NCBI GenBank assembly: GCA_946886545.1
Contig: CAMPIU010000037.1
Span: 1-13,185, forward strand
Direction: 5' to 3'
Length of the DNA stretch: 13,185 nucleotides
DNA from: an uncultured Flavobacteriales bacterium
Lineage (GTDB): Bacteria; Bacteroidota; Bacteroidia; Flavobacteriales; Crocinitomicaceae
The number at the start of each line of letters is the position of its first letter. The stretch's first letter is position 1. The notes beneath the pieces are model-generated. The model was not told the DNA's origin, did not search any database, and saw only the letters and a program-made list of their open reading frames with translations. Shown here piece by piece: positions 7,501 through 13,185 of this stretch. The position numbers were made by a program, and so were the translations under genes.

Positions 7501-10176
7501 TCTGTTACATTAAGCTCGTCACCGGCAACAACTTATTTATGGTCAACAGGAGAAACGACATCTTCGATCACGGTTTCTTCAAGTGGTTCCTATACGGTAA
7601 CCATTGGTAACGGATCAGGTTGTGTGGCTGCTTCTTCCGCTACGATGGTGACTGTTAATCCTTCACCGAGTGTACCTGTCATTTCACCAAGTGGACCTAC
7701 CACATTCTGTACCGGTGGTTCAATAACTTTAACTTCGTCATCGGCAACGGGAAATACCTGGTCGACAGGCGCTGTAACACAGGGGATAACAGTTTCCACA
7801 TCGGGAACTTACACGGTAACAGTATCTAACGGGACTTGTACTTCCACAAGTGCGGGAACCATTATTACCGTAAATGCACCACCGGCAACGCCAACAATCA
7901 CTCCAGGGGGACCAACTACTTTCTGCAACGGAGGTTCGGTAACTTTAACATCATCAGCTCCCACAGGAAACACCTGGTCAACGAGTGAAACAACAAATTC
8001 AATAACTGTTACTACAAGCGGTTCATATACTGTAAGTGTCGGTTCAGGTAGCTGCACCGCTACAAGTACGCCAACAATGGTAACCGTGAATCCTTTACCA
8101 ACAGCGACGATAACTCCCGGAGGACCTACATCATTTTGTTTGGGTGGTTCCGTGAATTTAACAGCATCTACTGGGGGAAGTTACTTATGGTCAACAGGTG
8201 AAACAACACAAACAATCACTGTGTCTAATTCAGGATCATATACTGTTACAGTAACAACAAACGGGTGCAGCGCTACAAGTACAGCTACAATTGTAACGGT
8301 AAATACAAGCCCTGCACCACCAATCATTACACCGGGCGGACCAACTACTTTTTGTTCGGGTGGATCGGTTACATTAACATCTTCGGCAGGAGGATCTTAT
8401 TTATGGTCGGACGGTTCGACAACCCAGGCAATAACAGTTTCCAGTGCGGGATCTTATAGTGTAACAATTACGAGTGGAGGCTGTTCAGCTTCGAGCACAT
8501 CAACTACCGTAACCGTAAATCCAACTCCCGCAACACCAACAATAACGGCAGGGGGTCCAACGAATTTCTGTGCGGGGGATTCCGTTCAACTCACATCTTC
8601 TGCCGCAACGAGTTATTTGTGGTCAAATGCTGCCGTAACCCAATCTATTTGGGTTCAGACAGCAGGTTCTTTTACAGTTACTGTTTCAAATGGAAGTTGT
8701 TCTTCACAACCGTCAGCACCTGTCTCAACGACCTTAATTAATTGCAATGTAGATACTGATGGAGACGGACTGACCGATTTTGAAGAAGTTACAGATACCG
8801 GCACTGATCCTAATAACCCGGATACCGACGGAGACGGATATGGTGATGGCGATGAGGTGAATTTTGGTTCCGATCCGTTGAATCCATGTGACCCGAATCC
8901 ATCAAATCCTGTTTGTGATCAGGATGGAGACGGATTAACCAATGCTGAGGAAGGAACAGCAGGGACTAATCCTACCAATCCGGATACTGATGGTGATGGA
9001 GTGTTAGACGGTGAAGAAGTTGACGGAATGGATGATCCTTCTACAACTTATGTAGTTACAGGAGTATCAGATCCTTTGGATCCATGTGATCCGATCAATA
9101 CAAGTCCGGCTTGTGATACTGATGGCGATGGATTAACTAATGGTGATGAAGCTACAAATGGCACAGATCCGAATAATCCGGATACAGATGGCGACGGGTT
9201 CAACGATGGATATGAAGTTGATTCAGCTACCGATCCATTGGATCCATGTGATCCAAACATGATGAGTATTGCATGTGACATGGATGGCGACGGATTAACT
9301 AACGGAGAAGAAGCAACTGCCGGTACAAATCCGAATAATCCGGACACCGATGGAGATGGGGTTTTAGATGGAGAAGAAGTTCACGGGGTTGATGACTCAT
9401 CCACACCATACGTTCCGACCGGAACATCAAATCCACTGGATCCGTGTGATCCCTTGTCAACAAGTGCAGCATGTGACAGTGATGGTGATGGAGTTCCAAA
9501 TGACGATGAAGCAACCAACGGAACAAATCCAAACAATCCGGATACCGATGGTGACGGTGTTTTAGATGGAGAAGAAGTGTATGGAACGGATAATCCTTCC
9601 ACACCATACGTCCCAACAGGACCATCAGATCCACTTGATCCATGTGATCCGCTACCCACAAGTGTTGCCTGTGATGGTGATGGTGACGGAGTTTCGAACG
9701 ATGATGAGGCAACCAACGGTACAAACCCGAATGATCCTGATACCGACGGAGATGGTGTTTCAGACGGAGAAGAAGTTTATGGATTAGATGATCCTTCTAC
9801 GCCTTATGTACCAACCGGAACATCCGATCCGCTGGATCCGTGCGATCCGCTGCCAAATGCACCGGCTTGTAATTCATCAGGTGGTGGTGATGGAACAGAT
9901 GTGGTAGTTCCGGAAGGATTCTCGCCAAACGGTGACAATTCGAATGAAGTACTCATTATTCCGAACCTGAGTAATTATCCGGATCACGTATTCAAAGTGT
10001 TCAATCGCTGGGGGGTAGAGGTTTATAAAGCCAGTCCTTACAACAATGATTGGGACGGAACAATGCAGGGTAAAATGGCTGTTGGAAAAGATGTATTGCC
10101 GGAAGGGACTTATTTCTATATCCTGGAATTAGACGGAGATCATGTAGTTAAAGGTTACATCTACTTAACAAGGTAA
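4504..10176 (+). CDS. Giant modular T9SS-secreted surface protein with TSP3 and Ig-like repeats and type B sorting domain
   Basis: About 1,890 residues from the ATG at 4504; an in-frame TTG at 4456 would add 16 residues ahead of the signal peptide and is less likely. Order (residues from 4504): signal peptide 1-28 ending SSSAQ; beta-rich module ~29-210; TSP3 pair ~213-240; second beta-rich module ~240-429 of unknown type; TSP3 cluster 432-571; PKD-like module ~573-655; three Ig-like repeats 656-899; SprB-like module ~900-980; six Ig-like repeats 982-1414; six paired TSP3 units 1417-1789; gliding-motility-type C-terminal domain ~1798-1890. Known family logic: the C-terminal domain directs export by T9SS to the cell surface, and TSP3 DxDxDG loops bind calcium. 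The likely role is an adhesin or extended surface fibre; no enzymatic domain is seen. The PorP/SprF and PorE-like genes downstream fit an export or anchoring partnership. Confidence 0.9.
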   Translation: MTIIYSNRARIAMSLLFSSLFITSSSAQCPGSNTGYVNAQVSINNAAGGTDPWNNPGNALSDNNSYATMTNAALLIGGTVRSSNFLVLRNLNLSVPINAQICGVQVEIRKTSSDNTSSNWTRDLDIRLLKNNQITGTNHANTGVNWPTTETAFTYGTNADLWGTTLNGMDVSSNGFGVAIAIESRAAGLLLPTVISYIDAVRIRVYYYIPSSDSDNDGIQDISDIDWDGDGVANNAELLPCTATSTLPLTAQSDPTLYYPSISGVTANMITRSTAGAGLVNFNISENYSAVTGLEIYTEQDVATAADQSIQVLRFSQPVSNLSFKLQDIDIAAGQFQDRITLNAYSFGQLYQLTAADYIIGTGNFNMYNGNNQFLGLVAMDNTELNGTIAINFPVLVDSVQFIYDNMDPAVGNQGYGIGEIMFCSPLASSQDFDNDGKPDWKDQDSDNDGILDLHEYQTSAGFIPPSGSDSDGDGLDNAYDVSTGGTLIVAVNTDGTDNPDYLDLDTDNDGFSDQLEGNDANHNCVADFNLLNIDTDNDGLDNAYDPDNGGTTAPRQDSDNDGLPDWRENTVPTIAAAGNDQSGCGTSYVMAANVPVSGQGYWSVASGAGSFSNIHAENATVSALNTGTNTYSWTIYTDGCHSSSDQVSINQSTPISTPSATSNGPLCEGATLNLTTPTVLGASYSWTGPNSFTSSSQNPSIPNIATADAGTYNVTISISGCSSSAGSTSLIVNPAPAAPTISSNSPVCEGSPISLTTPLVLGASYQWSGPGSFSSTAQNPTIASAALSDAGMYSLQITVGGCTSTTASTTNVIVNPTPSAATASSNSPVCQNSSINLTATTVSGASYSWSGPNGFASTDQNPIIPNAQAADAGSYSVTTIVNGCSSSANSTSVVINPSTAITLGTVSNPTTCASTDGSIQVTGSASGNIFWTGTSSGSQMGVTLPATIPNLGSGSYTITLVLASGCSSNTLGQTLSGPSAPTTPTITPGGPTTFCSGGSVTLSSSPATTYLWSTGETTSSITVSSSGSYTVTIGNGSGCVAASSATMVTVNPSPSVPVISPSGPTTFCTGGSITLTSSSATGNTWSTGAVTQGITVSTSGTYTVTVSNGTCTSTSAGTIITVNAPPATPTITPGGPTTFCNGGSVTLTSSAPTGNTWSTSETTNSITVTTSGSYTVSVGSGSCTATSTPTMVTVNPLPTATITPGGPTSFCLGGSVNLTASTGGSYLWSTGETTQTITVSNSGSYTVTVTTNGCSATSTATIVTVNTSPAPPIITPGGPTTFCSGGSVTLTSSAGGSYLWSDGSTTQAITVSSAGSYSVTITSGGCSASSTSTTVTVNPTPATPTITAGGPTNFCAGDSVQLTSSAATSYLWSNAAVTQSIWVQTAGSFTVTVSNGSCSSQPSAPVSTTLINCNVDTDGDGLTDFEEVTDTGTDPNNPDTDGDGYGDGDEVNFGSDPLNPCDPNPSNPVCDQDGDGLTNAEEGTAGTNPTNPDTDGDGVLDGEEVDGMDDPSTTYVVTGVSDPLDPCDPINTSPACDTDGDGLTNGDEATNGTDPNNPDTDGDGFNDGYEVDSATDPLDPCDPNMMSIACDMDGDGLTNGEEATAGTNPNNPDTDGDGVLDGEEVHGVDDSSTPYVPTGTSNPLDPCDPLSTSAACDSDGDGVPNDDEATNGTNPNNPDTDGDGVLDGEEVYGTDNPSTPYVPTGPSDPLDPCDPLPTSVACDGDGDGVSNDDEATNGTNPNDPDTDGDGVSDGEEVYGLDDPSTPYVPTGTSDPLDPCDPLPNAPACNSSGGGDGTDVVVPEGFSPNGDNSNEVLIIPNLSNYPDHVFKVFNRWGVEVYKASPYNNDWDGTMQGKMAVGKDVLPEGTYFYILELDGDHVVKGYIYLTR
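5797..6219 (+). repeat. Central TSP3-type calcium-binding repeat cluster within the adhesin
   Basis: Encodes residues 432-572 with six canonical DxDxDG loops (DFDNDG, DSDNDG, DSDGDG, DTDNDG, DTDNDG, DSDNDG), plus degenerate ones such as NTDGTDNPD. An earlier pair (DSDNDG, DWDGDG) sits at 5140-5190, between the two N-terminal modules. Thrombospondin type 3 loops fold around Ca2+ and usually act as stiff linkers. Confidence 0.85.
6469..7200 (+). repeat. Three tandem Ig-like repeats of about 82 residues
   Basis: Units begin at 6469, 6712 and 6958 (243 and 246 nt apart). Each carries SNxPxC near the start, the pattern GASY.W.GP..F.S..QNP in the middle, DAG.Y near the end and a second Cys (NGCSSS or GGCTST). 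This is the Ig-like module common in Bacteroidota surface proteins, with a likely intradomain disulfide. Confidence 0.85.
7447..8745 (+). repeat. Six tandem Ig-like repeats of 71-73 residues
   Basis: Units start at 7447, 7666, 7882, 8098, 8311 and 8527, with spacings of 219, 216, 216, 213 and 216 nt. The shared pattern is [16 protein letters not shown], a Y/TLWS(T/D)GE-type strand, a G(S/T)YTV strand, then a second Cys. Two Cys per unit at fixed places suggest one disulfide each. The units differ from the three preceding Ig-like repeats in length and motif, so the stalk is built from two separate expansions. Confidence 0.88.
8752..9870 (+). repeat. Six paired TSP3 units with cysteine-bearing linkers
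   Basis: Units start at 8752, 8917, 9115, 9277, 9475 and 9673. Each has two DxDGDG loops separated by a GT(D/N)PNNPD-type spacer, then S(D/N)PLDPCDP and a closing AC or VC. Units 1 and 3 are about 55 and 54 residues long. Units 2, 4, 5 and 6 are 66 because they carry a 12-residue insert of the type [11 protein letters not shown]. All twelve calcium loops are intact. Confidence 0.88.
9895..10173 (+). other. Gliding-motility-associated (type B) C-terminal sorting domain
   Basis: The last ~93 residues match the TIGR04131-type domain: [10 protein letters not shown] opening, [30 protein letters not shown] and KGYIYLTR at the extreme end. This domain is an export signal of the type IX system. In the best studied case (SprB) its secretion needs a PorP/SprF-family protein, and one is encoded next door. 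One departure from the usual form is that FSPNGDGxND is [10 protein letters not shown] here. Confidence 0.92.
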
Positions 10177-10183
10177 GAGAAGA

Positions 10184-10198
10184 GAAAGCGAAGCTTTC
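10184..10198 (+). other. Small hairpin just after the adhesin stop
   Basis: GAAAGC, loop GAA, GCTTTC: a 6-bp perfect stem starting 8 bases after the TAA. It is followed by GATTTAAA, not a T run, so it is at best a weak terminator or mRNA-end stabiliser. Confidence 0.35.
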
Positions 10199-10204
10199 GA
10201 TTTA

Positions 10205-10266
10205 AATCATCAGCTCACAAGCTGATGATTGGTCGAATGCAAGTTAAACTAAGTTCACAAGCTGAT
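10205..10266 (+). promoter_or_regulatory. Structured leader between adhesin and porP-like gene: 11-bp hairpin plus 12-nt direct repeat
   Basis: AATCATCAGCT (10205-10215), loop CACA and AGCTGATGATT (10220-10230) form a perfect 11-bp stem. TCACAAGCTGAT then occurs twice, at 10215-10226 and 10255-10266, so the left arm's ATCAGCT can pair either locally or with the second copy 40 bases on. No T run follows the stem, arguing against a simple intrinsic terminator. It lies in the 132-bp spacer ahead of the PorP/SprF start and could tune read-through or mRNA stability between the two genes. Function is inference. Confidence 0.4.
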
Positions 10267-10308
10267 ACACTGAGAAAACAAAAGCAAATTCTCATAAAAA
10301 CAGAAGAA

Positions 10309-11241
10309 ATGAAAAAGAGATTCATAATAACAGCATTGATTGTTTTAGGGTTAAATCAATTATATGCACAGCAAGAAGCAGCGTACACTCATTACATGTA
10401 CAATACATTGGTAATAAATCCTGCTTATGCTGGAAGCCGTGATGCACTTACTTTTACAGCATTGGGAAGGTTTCAATGGGTTGGGTTTAAAGGTGCACCG
10501 ACTACACAAACCTTCACCGCCCATACACCGATAGCCAAAAAGAACATCGGACTTGGATTGAGCTTCACAAACGACAAAATAGGCCCTACAAACAACACTT
10601 CATTGGATGTTGATTTTGCCTATCGTTTGAAAGTGTCTTCCAAAGCACGTTTATGCTTCGGGATCAACGGTGGATTTAACAGCTTTTCTGCAGAGGTAAA
10701 CTCCCTAACTTTGGCAGATCCGAATGATGCTTCTTTCATGGAAAACAGAAGAGGAAAAATGCTTCCGAGTTTAGGAGCAGGAATCTATTTCCAAATGCCG
10801 AATTTTTACTTAGGAGCATCGGTTCCTTCGATTTTAGAAAATAGTTTATTTGCAACCGGAAGCAATGGTTCCATAGACGTTTCCAAGGAGAGACGCCATT
10901 ACTACATCATTGCCGGTGCGGTATTTACTATCTCACCTTCTGTAAAATTCAAACCTACGGTATTAGGGAAAATTGTACAGAATGCTCCTTTTCAAATCGA
11001 TGTTACAGGAACATTTATGTTGAGAGAATTAATTGATCTCGGAATCATGTGCCGAACCGGCGACGGGGTAGGTGCCCTGGTTGGAGTTCATATTTCCAAG
11101 CAACTTCTTTTCGGCTACTCGTTCGATTGGTCAACAGGAGTTCGAACCGGTAAGTATAACGGAGGAAGTCATGAGATCATGCTTCGTTATGATCTGCTTT
11201 TCAACAACGATGGAAAAATTAAATCACCCAGATACTTCTAA
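10309..11241 (+). CDS. PorP/SprF family type IX secretion outer-membrane protein
   Basis: A 310-residue protein. The start is placed at 10309 because M-K-K-R-F begins a clean signal peptide cut after ...NQLYAQ. The frame is open back to an ATG at 10225, but that version would bury the signal and translate through the hairpin. Residues 26-44 carry the family hallmark YTHYMYN...INPAYAGSR, followed by RFQWVGFKGAP and repeated amphipathic strands (GLGLSF, SLGAGIYF, FYLGASVP) of an outer-membrane beta-barrel. PorP/SprF proteins work with T9SS. SprF of Flavobacterium johnsoniae is needed for surface delivery of the adhesin SprB, which has the same kind of C-terminal domain as the upstream protein here. 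Its position between that cargo and a PorE-like gene makes it the probable dedicated partner. It is one of a multi-copy family, so it need not be the core PorP. Confidence 0.92.
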   Translation: MKKRFIITALIVLGLNQLYAQQEAAYTHYMYNTLVINPAYAGSRDALTFTALGRFQWVGFKGAPTTQTFTAHTPIAKKNIGLGLSFTNDKIGPTNNTSLDVDFAYRLKVSSKARLCFGINGGFNSFSAEVNSLTLADPNDASFMENRRGKMLPSLGAGIYFQMPNFYLGASVPSILENSLFATGSNGSIDVSKERRHYYIIAGAVFTISPSVKFKPTVLGKIVQNAPFQIDVTGTFMLRELIDLGIMCRTGDGVGALVGVHISKQLLFGYSFDWSTGVRTGKYNGGSHEIMLRYDLLFNNDGKIKSPRYF

Positions 11242-11242
11242 T

Positions 11243-13185
11243 ATGAAAAAAACACTACTATTTGCTGTTTCATGCTTACTTATCAGTTGGGTGGCAGCGC
11301 AGGAGAAAAATGAAATTATCGGCTCAAACCAATTAAGTGAGTACGACTATTATGCATCCGTTGCAACGCTTGAAAAAGTAAAGGAAAAAGATGCAGGAGT
11401 GCTGCGTAAACTGGCTTTGGGTTACGATAAAACGGGGGATTGTGCAAAGGCAGAAGCTTGTTATGCAAGTATTAGCAAGCGCGCGGACCGGATTCCGAAT
11501 GATCATTTGGAGTATGCCCGCATATTGATGAAGAATCAAAAATATGCAGAGGCAGAAGCTCAATTGAAGATCTATTCCGAACTCAACCCAAAAGACAGTG
11601 AAATGGACCGTTTCAATTTGTTGAACGAATCATTGACAAAATATTCTGCTCAGGGAGTTGCTATAAAGGTTCAGAATTCTCCAATTAATACGGAACAAGA
11701 GGATTTTGGACCGACAATCCACAATGGAAAATTGTATTTTACTTCATCCAGAAGGAAAAATGAGGCAGTGAACAGGACCTGGTTAGGGAACCGTCTTTCT
11801 TTTTTAGATCTTTACCGTGCAGATATTAATCCTTCAGACAACAACATTACAAATATTCAATCGATCAAAAACAAGAAGGTTAATAAGAAATACCATGAAG
11901 GTCCTGTTGCATTTTCACCTGATGGAAAACAGGCGTTCATTACCCGAAACAATTATGTGGAAACGGCAAGTGACGGAACAAGACATTTTTCCTTATTTGT
12001 CTCTAATTTAGAAGGAGAAACCTGGTCTGACCCGACACCAATCATGTTTAACAGCAATGATTACAGTGTTGGTCACGGGACACTTTCCCCGGATGGTAAG
12101 ACCTTGTTCTTTGCTTCGGACATGCCTGGAGGAAAAGGTGGTGTGGATATCTACCGTTCAAGATGGCAAGGTGGAAATTGGTCGGTTCCTGAGAATATGG
12201 CTTCAATAAACACCAGCGGGGATGAAATGTTTCCTTTTTTCCATGAGTCGGGGATTTTCTTTTTCTCTTCCGACGGCTATGCAGGTTATGGTGGACTGGA
12301 TGTGTTCGTAGGACAGTACAAAGATGAGGAGGTTAAACAAACAAGAAACGTAGGAGCGCCATTTAATTCTTCCGGAGACGACTTTTCTGTGTGGATGAAT
12401 AAAGACGCAGTTACAGGAATGTTTTCTTCGAACAGAGCCGGAGGCAAAGGAAATGATGACTTGTATACTTTCTCGATGGATAAACCTTTCACCTTTGCAC
12501 GAACAATTAAAATTACAGCGAAAGATGAGAAAGGAAATAAGCTGGCAGGTGTTCAAATCACCTTGAAAGATCATTCAGGGAAAGAACTTGGAACGTTGAC
12601 TTCTAACGAAAATGCGGAAGCGGTGTATGAAACCTCGGAAATTGGATCCTTCAATTTGGACGGATCGAAAAAGGATTATTTCGAGTCAAAAGCAAAGGTG
12701 GAGATCACAGATGAATCTCCTGAATTATTGGCTGCAGATTTGGTGCTTGAGAAAGATCCCGGATTTATGCTTTTGGTTAAAGTAATGGATAAAAAATCGA
12801 GTGCTGTTCTGGATAGTGTCAAAGTGACCCTTGTCAATAATATGACAGGCAAAGAAGAAGTTTTCTACACCAACAAAGATGGAATGATCAAGCGACCGAT
12901 CTACGACAAGAAACTGAATGACCGTGTTTCTTATAATATTCGCATGGAGAAAACCGGGTACTTACCGAGAGGAACCACTTATAACAAGGAGCTGACCGTT
13001 CCGGGAGTATATGACGTTTCCAAAGATCTGAGTTTAGCTATCGAAAGAATGGAAGTGGGAACGGATTTAGCAAAAGCAATAGATCTGAAACCCATTTACT
13101 TTGACCTGGCGAAATACGATATCCGCCCTGATGCAGCAGTGGAACTGGATAAGATCGTGGCAATCATGAATGAGTTCCCTACTAT
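11243..13185 (+). CDS. PorE-like OmpA-family protein (TPR, beta-propeller, regulatory-like domains, OmpA C-terminus), 3'-truncated
   Basis: Starts one base after the porP-like stop, suggesting translational coupling, and is open to the right edge (647 complete codons, no stop). Signal peptide residues 1-20 (MKKTLLFAVSC...AAQ) lack a lipobox. Residues ~35-140 look like TPR-type helices (ALGYDKTGDCAKAEACY, NQKYAEAEAQLK). Residues ~150-412 contain PD40/WD40-like blades (FSPDGKQAFI near 224, LSPDGKTLFFASD near 280, FFSSDGYAGYGGLDVF near 341, FSSNRAGGKGNDDLY near 394). Two carboxypeptidase-regulatory-like beta domains follow at ~423-500 and ~508-600. At ~616 IYFDLAKYDIRPDAA opens an OmpA-type peptidoglycan-binding domain, cut by the window. 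The order matches PorE of Porphyromonas gingivalis, which links the T9SS outer-membrane complex to peptidoglycan. Here it probably tethers the adjacent PorP/SprF complex. About 80-100 residues are likely missing. Confidence 0.9.
   Translation, partial: MKKTLLFAVSCLLISWVAAQEKNEIIGSNQLSEYDYYASVATLEKVKEKDAGVLRKLALGYDKTGDCAKAEACYASISKRADRIPNDHLEYARILMKNQKYAEAEAQLKIYSELNPKDSEMDRFNLLNESLTKYSAQGVAIKVQNSPINTEQEDFGPTIHNGKLYFTSSRRKNEAVNRTWLGNRLSFLDLYRADINPSDNNITNIQSIKNKKVNKKYHEGPVAFSPDGKQAFITRNNYVETASDGTRHFSLFVSNLEGETWSDPTPIMFNSNDYSVGHGTLSPDGKTLFFASDMPGGKGGVDIYRSRWQGGNWSVPENMASINTSGDEMFPFFHESGIFFFSSDGYAGYGGLDVFVGQYKDEEVKQTRNVGAPFNSSGDDFSVWMNKDAVTGMFSSNRAGGKGNDDLYTFSMDKPFTFARTIKITAKDEKGNKLAGVQITLKDHSGKELGTLTSNENAEAVYETSEIGSFNLDGSKKDYFESKAKVEITDESPELLAADLVLEKDPGFMLLVKVMDKKSSAVLDSVKVTLVNNMTGKEEVFYTNKDGMIKRPIYDKKLNDRVSYNIRMEKTGYLPRGTTYNKELTVPGVYDVSKDLSLAIERMEVGTDLAKAIDLKPIYFDLAKYDIRPDAAVELDKIVAIMNEFPT

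Noticed and set aside
7590..8057. Two Val/Pro-rich minus-strand open frames opposite the six Ig-like repeats
   Set aside because: They mirror each other because the coding strand is repetitive, and they lie wholly inside a well supported gene.
9299..9724. Long His/Leu-rich open frame on the minus strand opposite the TSP3 array
   Set aside because: Its composition is the direct complement of the repeated GATGGTGATGG-type codons in the plus-strand TSP3 units. It has no start context or recognisable domain, and the same pattern repeats in several antisense frames.
7447..9870. Regularly spaced DNA repeats considered as a CRISPR-like array
   Set aside because: Units are 160-220 nt, diverged, in frame and clearly protein-coding, with no short identical repeats or unique spacers.
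10225..10308. 28-residue N-terminal extension of the PorP/SprF protein from the upstream ATG
   Set aside because: It would place a hydrophilic, lysine-rich stretch before the signal peptide and start inside the hairpin arm; the ATG at 10309 gives a standard signal peptide.

Overview
The window reads as chromosomal DNA of a Bacteroidota bacterium, most likely from the Flavobacteriales or a related order (Crocinitomicaceae/Fluviicola-like is my guess from the overall flavour, not a database match). The strongest evidence is a giant secreted protein with a gliding-motility-type C-terminal sorting domain, followed by a PorP/SprF-family gene and a PorE-like OmpA-family gene. This combination is characteristic of type IX secretion (T9SS), which is confined to that phylum. 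Weak Shine-Dalgarno signals and a TAnnTTTG-type -7 box also fit.

Left part (1-4123): the 3' end of an FtsX/LolC-type ABC transporter permease whose periplasmic part carries a PKD/SprB-like stretch; a secreted, probably outer-membrane beta-barrel protein of unknown function; and, directly abutting it, waaA (Kdo transferase of lipid A/LPS biosynthesis). Next comes a 220-bp gap bounded by a degenerate 25-bp inverted repeat that looks like a small non-coding repeat element. It separates waaA from a convergent LOG-family nucleotide phosphoribohydrolase gene on the minus strand. This is ordinary envelope and housekeeping content.

Middle (4124-10176): an AT-rich divergent intergenic region, then one very large gene (about 1,890 residues). 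It encodes a modular surface protein: signal peptide, two N-terminal beta-rich modules separated by calcium-binding TSP3-type linkers, a second TSP3 cluster, three Ig-like repeats of about 82 residues, one SprB-like module, six Ig-like repeats of 71-73 residues, a final array of six cysteine-containing TSP3 units (lengths near 55 or exactly 66 residues), and the type B sorting domain. I count 20 canonical DxDxDG motifs.

Right part (10177-13185): a 132-bp spacer with a perfect 11-bp hairpin and a 12-nt direct repeat that allows an alternative pairing, then a PorP/SprF-like protein and, one base after its stop, a PorE-like TPR/beta-propeller/carboxypeptidase-regulatory/OmpA protein that runs off the window.

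The inferred logic of the right half is a self-contained module: a T9SS cargo adhesin, its cognate outer-membrane PorP/SprF partner for type B CTD export or anchoring, and a peptidoglycan-tethering partner. The parts are individually of known kinds. What deserves attention is their linkage, the repeat architecture of the adhesin and the structured spacer. No tRNA, rRNA, CRISPR, transposase or phage gene was seen.
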